Shown one piece after another: positions 21,701-31,354 of a stretch of DNA of 36,067 nucleotides. The stretch's first letter is position 1, and every line of letters starts with the position of its first letter. The translations under genes were made by a program, and so were the position numbers. The stretch covers positions 18,317-54,383 of the forward strand of contig MU129209.1 of NCBI GenBank assembly GCA_014904985.1, given 5' to 3'. The notes under the pieces were generated by a model that had not been told where the DNA came from, made no database searches, and saw only the letters and a list, made by a program, of their open reading frames with translations. This stretch comes from Hydnum rufescens UP504. Lineage: Eukaryota; Basidiomycota; Agaricomycetes; Cantharellales; Hydnaceae.

Positions 21701-22009
21701 TAGTACGACGAGGTGGTGGCTCCACTTCTTTATGAGTTCTCTAATGCAGAGCATGAGAACTGGACTGTAGAAGACCAAAAGTCTGAAAGCACTTACAGTC
21801 TTCAGAGCTCTATCTGCATCTGAGGACGTTGGCTCCTCAGATGAGCTGTCAATAACCTTGCGTTTGGTAGCACGGGTTGGCAGCTTCGACACCTTCGTTT
21901 TCGGAGCTTCCTCATCTGAGGCCCCGTTGGTAGAGTTCCGTCTGACAAGACGTCCTTGATATGTCTTTAGGTTTGCCTTCGATGAGGCCGGGACAGATTT
22001 ATTCGCCAT
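18770..22009 (-). pseudogene. Hypothetical multi-exon gene, well kept at the 5' end, frameshifted later
   Basis: The start is at 22009 (MANKSVPASSKANLKTYQGR). Three introns follow, all phase 0 and each keeping the frame open: 21741-21796, 21588-21641 and 21420-21473. Exon 4 encodes a Pro-rich linker and a globular part (DFLNVWDADALDNILLALPD, LGIIKGLAFFAD). A frame change near 20850-20700 precedes an acidic Ser/Asp stretch and DLRDSVATLCKAFNDALQAL. A fourth intron is at 20229-20294 (GTAAGA donor, CTAAT, GTAG). More frame changes occur at about 20085 and 19835, with recognisable pieces such as KYFKGEMGHMSKFDIHTIMI and ERDNELKRRDSAYSAASKYI, then a Ser/Asn/Gly-rich tail to 18770. Unlike the KDZ copies it shows indels rather than TGA decay. 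No family recognised. Confidence 0.6.
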
Positions 22010-22663
22010 TGGATCCAAGGGTGCTATTTTTCCAACTGCAACGTCTAAGTATTTCAGAAACGTTCCAAGTAGAAATATCGCAGTTGAACGGCCTCCACGA
22101 AGGGTCGAATCGATGATGAGTGTATGATGAAGTACGAAGATGGTGATGATGAGGGAATCGAGAGGCGTAGGGATGAGGAAAGAACGGGAGGTGTATATAG
22201 GGTGAAAGTGTCGATATGCAGAAGTGAGGGTTGAGACACGAGAAGAAAACGAAGGCAGTTGATGCTTCCTGAATGACCTTTGCTCCCAATCGCACAATCC
22301 GAGAGGTCCAAGGAAACCAGGAACCTCCCAAGATGCAGTGTGAGCGGGTGGTGCAAGCAGTAACTCGTTGAGTTGTGAGGATTGTTGAAAAAGTGAAGCC
22401 AAGCCTTATCACTCTATCCGAGGGGCACAAGAAAAATCAGGTGCCTCTCAAGACCGAGTGAGACAAGGTCGCGAGGTGGTGGTTCGCTGAGAAACCTTCT
22501 GGAACTTGCCGGCCCACTTACGACAGTAACTTATAAGGTATGCAATTATAATTCTATTAGTCGAACATCTGTACATACACATATATGAAGAGGAAAATTT
22601 AAAAAAAAAAGAGGATAAAGAGGTGGGGAGGCGGAGAGGCAAAGAGGTAAAGAGGCAAAGCTA
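22010..22663. other. Promoter region of the 22009 gene and 3' flank of the next gene
   Basis: The minus strand upstream of 22009 is pyrimidine-rich (TTC/CTC runs around 22100-22250), as is common for fungal promoters. A short GGMGGCRAAGAGG-type purine tract lies at 22617-22655, next to the end of the upstream gene. No separate gene is supported. Confidence 0.45.
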
Positions 22664-25600
22664 TCATCTCGCCCCACTGAATATAGCCTCGTCCGTCCTC
22701 AAAAAAAGAAATGGGGTGGGGGAAGAACGGTCCCAATCGATGTACCATAGTCCAGACTCAAGGTACCCAAACGATTCCATATGGCGGGGGCGGGAAGGGC
22801 GGGAATACTGCACGTCGGGATCGAGCATTGCGCTTTGGCCAATCACACGAACCAGATCATCGTATGGACCATTTGTGCGGTAGAGTGGCACCCAGAATGG
22901 TGTAGTGCTCCGATCGTCACGAATAGCATGAGCACGCACAAATTGCGCCAACCGACGTCGCGTAGCGGTGTATTCCTCATCAAGGGTGCGCACTAGCCAT
23001 GCTGTGGTGAATTCGATTCGATCCATGATTTGTGGTGCACCAAGAGTAAAGCCCTCTACAGCAATAGGAGGGTACCGATTCAATTCCAGCAGAGAGTATC
23101 GAAGGAACGTTTTTACGCTGGTCGCTGCAACCGGCAGGGGGAACGGATGGAACCGCCGCAAATCTCCAAGGTCCCTGTATGGAGGTGCATTCTCCATCAT
23201 TTCCGCGAGGTCCACAGGGGATTGCTGGTGCAAGTAGCACATCTGCACGTACTCTGGACACAGCACATAACGAAACGAATCCAGCGCTTCCTGGCGGTCT
23301 ACATGGACTGTGTTCGCTTCGTTGAAGGGCCACGGCCTGTGCTCAGGCGAGTTGCGAAGAAGGCTGAGCACAGCATCGCGTCTCTGCTCAGATTTGAAAG
23401 AAAGAAGAACCTTCTTCTTGTTACGAGCAGCACCTTTTGCCATCTTGTTCTTCCGCACCCGAACTCCTATCAGGCCAGTTGCCTGGAACAGCTCGAACAG
23501 CCGCGGAATGTCCACATCTTCAGTCACACCTGATAATTCAATGCGAAACCAGGTGGCCAGAGGGACAACTGGATCAACGACAGCTTGATCAACGACAGCT
23601 TGATCAACGACAGCTGGATCAATGACAGCTGGATCAACGCCAACTGGATTGACAACAGCTAAGTCGGTGGCAATTGGTTCGGTGGTGGCTGGATCGCGGC
23701 AGCTGAATCGGCAGCAGCTGGATCGGCAGCAGCTGGATCGGTAGCAGCTGGATCGGCAGCAGCTGGATCGGCAGCAGCTGGATCGGCAACAGCTGGATCG
23801 GCAACAGCTGGATTGGCAGCAGCTGGATTGGCAGCAGCCGGATCGGCGGCAGCTGGATTGGTGGCAGCTGGATCAGCGGTCTCTGGAATAGCACCTCCAG
23901 GAAAGGTAGAAAGGGCGGAAGGGCGACCAGGAGGCGTTTGGGGCGCCTCGAATGAATCACTAGGAACGACAGGAGGGGCGGAAGGGCGATCTGGAGGCGG
24001 TTGGAGTGCCTCGAATGAATCACCAGGAATGACAGGAGGGGCGGAAGGGCGGCCTGGAGGTGTTTGGGGCGCCTCGAATGAATCAACAACCTTGGTTGGA
24101 CCATGAGAAGCACTCCGCGAACGCTGGGCATGCCAAGAGCCAGAAGGCTCTGGCATTCGAGAAACAGGACGACCACGAGAGCCAGCAAGATCGCTTCCAG
24201 GAGAGCAAGAATGGCGACGGCTGGAAGAGGGAGGGTGACGATCACGGGAAAGAGGCCGGCGACGATCGCGGGAAGGAGGGCGACGACGATCATGGGAAGG
24301 GGAGCGACGACGATCATGGGAAGGGGAGCGACGACGATGGAGCGAGCGCGAACGGCGGCGGAAGCGGGGAGATGAACGTGGACGAGGGCGGAAATGGCGA
24401 GGAGAACGCGAACGAGGGCGGAAACGGCGAGGAGAACGCGAACGAGGCCGATCATAACGACCACGACCACGCTGACCAACCACAGTAGGAGAACGGGACC
24501 GAGTTGAATGCTGCTGTGTATATGATGGTCCCACAGTGACACGCGAGGACGAGGCCACACAACTGTCTTCAGGTTGTGGAAGCTCAATGCACGGAGTGGG
24601 TGGTGCACGCCGGTGCCATTCAGTCCACTCTGCAAGGAGATACTCCTCCAGGGGTGTGCGCCATACCCTACTGCTTGTTCTGGGCAACTTGGATCATGGG
24701 GACAATGCGACCGTACTCAGCTGAAGCCCGGTCCCGCGCCGCAACAGGAAGGTCCTTCTGCACAGCATCCCAAAGGGGGTCTGCCTGTGCTGCCGCCGCA
24801 ATACGGGCCTTCCTCCTCTGCAACCTTGGATTCCAGTCATCGATAGACCCTTCTTCATCAGATGAGGAAGGGTCGGCGTTAAAGTCAGGCATGACGGCAT
24901 CAACCAAATTCAAGTCCATCGAGCCAGTGGGTAGAGTTGGTTGTGGCGTGGGATCTCGTGGCGGGGACAGCGAGGCAGCACGTGGGAGAGGTACTGTGTC
25001 GCGAAGCGTAATGGTACCAGGACCCAAGACACGGGCGAGTGCTCCAGCCATATGACTGTCCACATCTCGAAGACAGGACTCAAACAGATCATTATAGAGG
25101 GCCCTGGATTGCTGGGATTCGTCCCCCTGCCCAATCGGGAACTTGATGATCCAGGGTGATGGACGTTTAACCTCAGCCACAGGCCGCATCCTCCAGATTT
25201 CCAAAAATTTGCCACGAGCATCGCCGGTATCATGTTCGGTAATCTCTTTAACAATCGCCTGATATTCCAGGGCCGTAGCGGGTGGACAAGGATTAAGAGG
25301 ACGAACGTCTTTCCTGTCCAAGATTCGAATGCCTTGGAGGGGGACACCATGGCGTTCTAATTCCTCGAAAGGAAAGTCGACCTCAGCCATAGAAAAGAAA
25401 GCTCCCACAAGAGCATGATCGACTCCAAATCGTGGGAGCTCCAGACCAGCGACGAGAGCAATGTGGTCGATGGTCCGATGCATCAGAAGTTGACTAACAG
25501 CATGTAACTGGGCCTCTGCATCTTCGAGTTTTATAATCTCGAGCGGCATGTGGAATTTTGAGAAACTGGACGGGGTGGGGAGAGCACCATCACGTCCGCT

Positions 25601-26572
25601 CTGGATCAAAGAGTCGATGACGTCGGAGGCGCCACAGATTGATGATGAGGTCGGAATATCGTCGAGTCATAAATTGAAAAATTCTGCGGCTCCAAACCAC
25701 AGCTGATGTAACTCGAATGCGTCGACGATGAGGTTCCGGATGTTCCATAACCATACATTGTCGAAATACCAATCCAAGTGGTACGTGCTCTTTTTCATGG
25801 GCTGACAGTGCTGGATATTGATGTTCAAGGAGATAGGGAAAATGTGGCGAGGCATGATTGTACATGCATCACACGCACAGAATGTCGCTGTATGACCAAG
25901 TGGGAGAATGTGATGGCAACCATGACCTAGTGAGTCAGATAGTGTTGAATACGTCCGAGTCCCAACATCGATACAGCGACTCCTGGTATTTTGGATTAAA
26001 CTCTGGGAGGCCGGAAACAAAAGGCCAGAGAGATCGTCCATGTTCACAGGGCCTGGGTCAGACGCCAATAAGGACGTCAATTGAGCAGACAGATCTGAAT
26101 CGTGGACAGTGTTGTTGTACTCGAGCACCCAGTCCTGAATGCAAATGAAGTGCTTGGAAGAGCTGGGGTGATCGCCTCTGAGAGCTGGAGATAATGTCAC
26201 TATTAGTCCTTGAAACAAATTCTTGCCATGAAAGGAAGAAACTTACAAGACTGAACTTCCTTGAAATGATGATAGTATCGATCTGCCCATGGACGAAAAT
26301 GCCTTCAGCACGTTAGCTGAACTAAGTGGCAGGGCAGGACCAAGGGATTCACCAAATCGCCACTGCGAGGGTTGGCCATCATCATTGAGCTCGATGGGGT
26401 TGGGAGGAGGTGCTGGCAGAGAAACTTCAGACTTCTTTTTGAAGCTCAGGAACTTCTTCTTCATCCCCCTAGATGAGGAAGCAGAAGGGACAATGGAAGA
26501 GGACAATGCTCCCACAGTCGAGGGAATTGAGCTATCCATCAACACAGTCGACTTCTTGGTCTTGGACTTCAT
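22664..26572 (-). pseudogene. RS-domain hypothetical gene with Asp-Pro-Ala repeats; nearly intact
   Basis: Exon 1 (26572-26247) begins MKSKTKKSTVLMDSS; an in-frame Met at 26611 is an alternative. It is spliced over an intron at 26178-26246 (GTAAGT, CTAAT, CAG) into a long exon in phase. A TGA at 25667-25669 interrupts that exon and fits a decayed CGA. Then come a globular block (RFGVDHALVGAFF, LERHGVPLQGIRIL, SPWIIKFPIGQG), a probable 1-nt frameshift near 24685, and a long Arg-Ser domain (RSRSP, RRRSPSHD repeats). An Ala-Asp-Pro repeat follows, then a second 1-nt shift near 23690. The last block ([33 protein letters not shown]) resembles an RNA-recognition fold only loosely. RS domains are typical of splicing or RNA-binding proteins, but the function is unknown. 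A decayed paralogue lies at 6896-11352. Confidence 0.65.
23580..23880 (-). repeat. 15-bp coding repeat (Ala-Asp-Pro-Ala)
   Basis: About 16 units of GGATCGGCAGCAGCT-like sequence, with GGATCAACGACAGCT variants at the left end, encode the (A)DPAA repeats between the RS domain and the C-terminal domain of the minus-strand gene. The 1-nt frame change near 23690 falls inside this repeat, where slippage is likely. Confidence 0.85.
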
Positions 26573-27727
26573 TTTGCAAGGAGGTGCATGCGGGGTAGTA
26601 CTGTAACCCAAACAGACTCCTATGACTCAGAACACACAGATGTGCTGCTCAAAAGTGCACAAGTAAGATGGGGGAAGGGGGTGGAGAGGTCAATCCCTGA
26701 TTGCAGGTTTCAAGATGGAGGAAGTTGCACTTTGACCAATCCAGATACCATGCACATGCAAATGACTGCCAGAAAAATCCGGATTGTATGCTTGAGCTCC
26801 CACAGTGCGGGAATGCCACTTGCTGAGGGACCTTGTGATTCTTGTACCATACCCAGCAACCCCCAGAAATCGGTGAGCTAATAGGGATTCAAACTACAGG
26901 AAAACTTGTGCATCATTTGGTGCATCATTCCAAAGCTCAAGACATCATTATTTTTTCTGCAATTCTGTGGATCATGACATCTGTCTCAAAGTCTTCAAGC
27001 CCATGTTCAACCCATCACAAGATCTTTACTGCATATCAATCTGACTATCACCCCTGACTTTTAATGGGAACAAGAGATTCATGGCAGCCCAGAATGTTTT
27101 TGGATTATGGTTGAAGATATGGATGGTGAGATCCTTCTGCTCCGTCATCAATTCATTCTGTGGCAGTGATTTTCAGAAGATGAACATACTGTTACTTTCA
27201 CTGTCCTGATGTACGAGCCCATCCCACCTAACTACTGTATGCGCACAAAGTCTAGCAAAGGGATATTTTTGTGACATGACATTTGTGCTAACTTCACTAG
27301 CAAAGTGACAGCCATACTTAGCTTCTGCGCATGGCCATATTCTCTGTCAGCAATAAATCCAGTTCTCTATTACTGCATCTGATGGGTCTCTGAATACATC
27401 TCTATAGTTGGATCACGAGAAATGCCCACCCCCTCCCTCATTTCTTCTTGAAAAACTACTGTATGACAGTTTCCCCATTCTCATTCATTCATTTATTCCT
27501 GTATGTTTGAGTCACGTGTCACATGCTCCCTAAACTGCTTTGTCATGTGTCACAGAAAGGTTGCTGAACTAAGAAATGTGGGTGTCACACCCCAAAGGGG
27601 TAATTTTGCCAATTATTGCTTTTTTTTCAGTCCTATGGTGTATGAACTTGGGTTTTCATGTGTCACAAAGGCCCATGAACTTAAAAAAATTGTCACATGA
27701 TTTTTGATCGAACTGTACTTCATGCCA
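26573..27727. other. No gene recognised
   Basis: Only short frames without family features are present. CATGTGTCAC/TCACGTGTCAC motifs occur four times between 27510 and 27710 (including the ones near 27512, 27545 and 27656), partly inverted, and may be a small unrecognised repeat. The stretch separates the start of the RS-domain gene from the MITE and the helicase relic. Confidence 0.45.
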
Positions 27728-27730
27728 TTA

Positions 27731-27872
27731 GGGCCACTTCGGCTGCATGAGAAATATTTCTGTGAAATGCATTTCTCAATATAAAAATGGGGAAATGTTT
27801 CTAATTGTTTCACTACTTTTATATTGAGAAATGCATTGCCTAGAAACATTTCTGGTGCAGCTGAATCGGTGC
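27731..27872. mobile_element. 142-bp MITE with TTA target duplication (PIF/Harbinger-like)
   Basis: The terminal inverted repeats are about 56 bp and about 80% alike. The left arm starts GGGCCACTTCGGCTGC. The right arm read inward starts GCACCGATTCAGCTGC. Both run into AATGCATTTCTCAATATAAAA. TTA stands on both sides (27728-27730 and 27873-27875). A 3-bp TTA/TAA duplication is typical of PIF/Harbinger elements. No coding capacity. Confidence 0.65.
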
Positions 27873-27909
27873 TTAAGTTTCAAATCGTTGGCTCCATGAG
27901 GAGACTTGG

Positions 27910-28606
27910 CTGCCAATCTCATTCAAGCACTTGATCCCTCCCAAGAAATTCCCACCCACAACTCCTCTCCTCTCCCTTCAGCCACTCCCTCTTGCTGCGT
28001 TGCACAATAAAGAGTTTGAAGTATTGTATTCCAGAAAATTACAGCCATTCAACAAGATACAGACTCAAGTCTTCCAAGCCTTGTACAACTCGGATGACCA
28101 ATGTCTTCATCGGTGCACCTACTGGTATCAGCAAAACCATATGCACTGAATTTGCTTTGCTGAGGCTCTGGTCAAAGTCTGATGTGCCTTGTGCTGTATG
28201 CATCAAGCCATATCAAGATGTGGTGGACCAACGAGTCTCTGAATGGTGGGAAAAATTTGGTAACCTGCAAGGGAGGGAGGAAATAGTTGGCCTAACTGGC
28301 ATGACAAGTGCAGATCTCTGCATATTGGAAAAAGGTGCCCATGTATTTGTACATCCTGTTAGTGCCTCTGGAGGTTTGTTATGGAATGCTGATCATCTTC
28401 GTTTATCAAGTGGGATATTCTCTCCCACTGGTGGAAGCAGTGGAAGCATGTTCAGAACATTGGATTATTGATTGCAGATGAAGTGCAACTCATTGGGGGG
28501 GGGGAAATAGGGCCGACATGTGAAGTTGTTATCTCGGACACACTACATGTCTGCACAAACCAAGATCAAGACTTGTATCATTGCATGTGGCATTTCTTTG
28601 GCCAAC
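27910..28606 (+). pseudogene. BRR2-like splicing helicase relic, part 1 (second helicase cassette)
   Basis: The translation matches the C-terminal Ski2-like cassette of BRR2, the U5 snRNP helicase. It reads [17 protein letters not shown], then [12 protein letters not shown] and [16 protein letters not shown]. After a frame change come [20 protein letters not shown] (Walker A altered from GSGKT to GISKT), IVGLTGMTSADL, ADEVQLIGG (DExH region), and after another shift SAQTKIKTCIIACGISLAN. The 5' half of the gene is absent and at least two or three frameshifts are present, so this is a dead fragment. Element 2 interrupts it exactly after the codons for LAN at 28606, and the match resumes at 35070. 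Confidence 0.85.
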
Positions 28607-28960
28607 CACCTTGGTCAGTCATCTAAGCCTACCTAGTTAGGTACCACTTCTGGGGCAGATAATGGTACCTAAGTAGGTCCCATCACTATTTCGGCCGAAA
28701 TGGCCATTTTTATGATTTCACCTCCTGGCCCAGAATTGGCTGAAATGGCCAAAAATTGGCTGAAACTGGGACTTAGAGAATCTCAGACTTGCAGCAGGCC
28801 ATACGGGCTTATCAGGGATAATATCTTCCATTTATAATTATTTATTTATTATCACTATATTATACTTATGCTACCCTGGGTCAGCGGGGTTTCATTCAGG
28901 AGTCCTGTGTTTCATTCTTATTATTTATTTATTTATTTAAAATTATACCACACCCACTCT
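28607..28960. repeat. Left terminus and AT-rich tail of element 2
   Basis: This is the reverse complement of the terminus of element 1 (3280-3630), nearly identical over the outer 150 bases, including the GGTACC half-palindromes and the following GGCCATTTTTATGATTTCACC stretch. It is followed by an ATTTATTTATTT tail that, read on the minus strand, supplies AATAAA signals to the last exon. Confidence 0.85.
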
Positions 28961-29236
28961 GGTGTGGTACTCTGTAGAAATCAAAAAAAAAAAAGACTAC
29001 TTAGTAGCACCACACACCCACTCTAGCAGGTGTGTGGTACTGTCCATAGAAATCAAAGAACAAAAAAAATTAAAATAACAACTATCTAGTAGCACCACAC
29101 ACCCGCTTGGGCGGGTGTGTGGTACCGGGGATGGTATTTTGTGCTTCACCATTGGGGTTCCCCCTCACCCATGGTCATGTGTTTTCACTCAGTGGGGTCA
29201 TGGCTTCAGTTGGGGGATGTGGGTTCAGAAGAATAC

Positions 29237-29339
29237 CTATGATAATAAATAATAAGTTAGTTAAAAAAAGAAAAACCAGGCAAAAGGAGCAGCCCCTGCT
29301 GCTCCTTTTGCATAGTCAGACATGTATATATATACTTAC
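29237..29339 (-). other. Array intron m7 (element 2)
   Basis: Donor GTAAGT, branch TAACTAAC, acceptor CATAG at 29237. The following exon begins GTATTCTTCTGAACCCAC, very like the last exon of element 1 (GTATTCTGAACCCAC), so the terminal unit is conserved between the two copies. Confidence 0.85.
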
Positions 29340-29497
29340 CTTAAAGATTACCACACCCACTTTGGCAGGTGTGGGGTTCATCCGGGGCTTGCATTGTGGT
29401 TTCAACTCATTGCCATTTGCGGGATTCATTTGGCAGGTGGGTCGTCATTCTCCCATGTTCATTTGGTGGGGTTGTGGGTGTTGGGTCCAAATGACAA

Positions 29498-29607
29498 AAT
29501 AAAATAATAAATAATATGTTAGTAAAAAATAAAAAAATAAAAAAAAAACAAGGAAAGCCATGCAAAAGGAGCAGCGTATGCTGCTCCTCTTGCACAGTTG
29601 TACTCAC
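29498..29607 (-). other. Array intron m6 (element 2), acceptor lost
   Basis: Donor GTGAGT and branch TACTAAC are present. The 3' end has the same AG-less sequence as the neighbouring unit m5, which suggests that one unit was copied from the other after the acceptor was lost. The 3' boundary is estimated. Confidence 0.6.
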
Positions 29608-29758
29608 CTTAAAATTACCACACACCCACTGAAGTGGGTGTGGGGTTTGTCCAGGGCTTGCGTCATGGTTTTGACTTGTTGCAGGATTCGTTTGGCAGGT
29701 GGGTCGTCATTCTCTTGTGTTCGTTTGGCAGGGTCGCGGGTGTTGGGTCCAGATGACA

Positions 29759-29858
29759 AAATAAAATAATAAATAATACATTAGTAAAAAAAAAAAAAAC
29801 AAGAGAAGCCACGCAAAAGGAGCAGTGTACACTGCTCCTCTTGTGTGGTTGTACTCAC
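29759..29858 (-). other. Array intron m5 (element 2), acceptor lost
   Basis: Donor GTGAGT and branch TACTAAT are present. Where related units have ATTTCTAG followed by ATTGTCATCTG, this unit reads ATTTTATTTTGTCATCTG with no AG. The boundary at 29759 is therefore estimated by alignment. Confidence 0.6.
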
Positions 29859-30031
29859 CTTAAAATTACCACACACCCACTTTGGCAGGTGTGTGGTACT
29901 CTCTTGGGTTTGGTCTGGCCAGTCATCGTTGGCATGTTTCGTTTGGCATGTGTTGTTTTGGCAGGTCGCATCATCATTCCCAGGGGGTGTTGGGTGGGTT
30001 CATTTGGCGGGTTGTCATTTTGCTTGACCAT

Positions 30032-30122
30032 CTAGAATAGTAAATATGTTAGTAAAAGAAAAAAAAGAAGAGCCACACGAAAGGAGCAGCATATGCTGCT
30101 CCTTTTGTGTGGTTGTATTTAC
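30032..30122 (-). other. Array intron m4 (element 2)
   Basis: Donor GTAAAT, branch TACTAAC (30048-30054 on the complement), acceptor TCTAG at 30032. The stem at about 30074-30111 is of the GGAGCAGC/GCTGCTCC type and is extended by CACACG/TGTGTG. Confidence 0.83.
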
Positions 30123-30287
30123 CTTAGAATTATCACACACCCACCAAAGCAGGTGTGATTCATCGTGGGTCCCTGTGGCCCTGTCATGCATTCTTGGTCC
30201 TGGGTTTTGTCTGGGAGTGTTCCTTGGTGCATTGCATTGTCATTTCACGGAGAGGGGGTTTGTTTGGCAGGTGGTTCAGGCGACAGC

Positions 30288-30395
30288 CTAGAATAATAGA
30301 GAATTTATTAGTTAAAAATTAAAACAAATGCAAAAAGAGCAGCAAGGGCTGCTCTTTTTGTGTTGGTGAGGAGGGGGGGTGCACTAATTACTTAT
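30288..30395 (-). other. Array intron m3 (element 2), donor changed from GT to AT
   Basis: The position homologous to the donor reads ATAAGT instead of GTAAGT. The branch site TAACTAAT and acceptor TCTAG at 30288 are intact. The stem is at 30330-30361. The unit may no longer splice at this site. Confidence 0.7.
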
Positions 30396-30533
30396 CTTGT
30401 ATAGAACCACACACCCACAGTAGCGGGTGTGTGGTTCGTGTCTTCATTTGGCACATTGTCACTCATGGGTCTCGTTTTGTGGGAGTTTGATCTCAGGGGG
30501 GCTTGCTCCACAGGTCTTCATTTGTGGTGATAC

Positions 30534-30632
30534 CTAGAATAAAACATTATCAGTTAAAAAATTAAAACCAGCACAAAAAGAGCAGCATTTGCTGCTCTTT
30601 TTGCACCGCTGGGGGTGCACAAGATTACTTAC
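30534..30632 (-). other. Array intron m2 (element 2)
   Basis: Donor GTAAGT, branch region TTAACTGAT, acceptor TCTAG at 30534. The stem is at 30571-30606 with GAGCAGC/GCTGCTC. The exon-end hairpin upstream contains CACACACCTGC/GCGGGTGTGTG-type arms (about 30644-30672). Confidence 0.85.
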
Positions 30633-30862
30633 ATTGTATAGAACCACACACCCGCCGCAGCAGGTGTGTGGTTCGCATGGCCACCTCTCACATTTTCACT
30701 TGGCATTGTTTTGTTGGGTGTGGCATGGTTTCATTGGGGTTGGCATGGGGGTTGGGCATGGTTTCGTTTGGCTTTGTTTTGTTTTGTTTCACGTGGTTTT
30801 GCGTATTTCTGCTGGGGCCCGGGCCACTCACTGGGTGGCCTGTCATTTGTTTTGGTTTTGGT

Positions 30863-30966
30863 CTGGAATAATAAAGGCTATGTTAGTATAAAAATCCACA
30901 GCAGCACAAAAAGAGTAGCTTGCGCTACTCTTTTTGCGCTATTGTATGTATTGAGACAAAACTTAC
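30863..30966 (-). other. Array intron m1 (element 2)
   Basis: Donor GTAAGT (ends at 30966), branch TACTAAC (30882-30888 on the complement), acceptor CCAG at 30863. The intronic stem at 30904-30939 reads GAGTAGC/GCTACTC, a paired change from the usual GAGCAGC/GCTGCTC. Confidence 0.85.
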
Positions 30967-31354
30967 CTTATGACCATGCACCCACCTCAGCAGGTGTGTG
31001 GTCATGTGGTCGTGGTTGTGTGCTAGGGCTGCTGCTGTTGCTGCTGTTGCTGTTGCTGTTGTGTCGTGGTTGTGTGGTCGCCTTTCTGTTGCTGGGTGTG
31101 GCTGCGTAGTTGTGAGATTCAATGCCGGCAATTGCCGATACTTAGGGAGTGCCCAAGTGCTGGTGCTACAAGCACAGCACACATCAATAGCAAGCATGTA
31201 GATATGGAATAGATAATATATAATAAATATTTATCCAATAAAATGCAAAGAAGAAGAAAATAATGAGTCAGAGCTCAATAAGGCATGAGATGGCTAATTG
31301 CAGAGTGGATTGGGCCACTTCTATGCATCAGAATTTAAATATAGTAATGTTATA

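Larger units (their letters stand above)
28956..31123 (-). other. Tandem array of non-coding exon/intron units (element 2, minus strand)
   Basis: Read leftward from the core, seven introns are seen: 30863-30966, 30534-30632, 30288-30395, 30032-30122, about 29759-29858, about 29498-29607 and 29237-29339. Exons are A/C-rich on the minus strand and end in CACACACCYGC...GYGGGTGTGTG hairpins. The last exon holds three further hairpins (about 28955-28976, 29012-29040 and 29094-29123) separated by GTGCTACTARRTAG ... TTGATTTCTA stretches that may be additional small introns. The second exon carries a decayed version of the 20-bp repeat found in element 1. Confidence 0.82.

Noticed and set aside
21647..22402. 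Minus-strand 251-aa frame starting at 22402
   Set aside because: The N-terminal part before 22009 is pyrimidine-rich promoter-like sequence. After 21796 the frame reads through a clear GTAAGT-TAG intron. The shorter start at 22009 with splicing is better supported.
23634..24635. Minus-strand 333-aa Leu/Val-rich frame
   Set aside because: It is a second frame over the RS domain and DPAA repeat. The frame with RSRSP and DPAA units continues the neighbouring conserved blocks.
28950..31123. Regularly spaced hairpins as a CRISPR-like array
   Set aside because: Units are 200-330 bp with splice signals and diverged spacers of uneven length. The GTAAGT, CTAAC and TAG series in one direction explains them better, and the host is a fungus.
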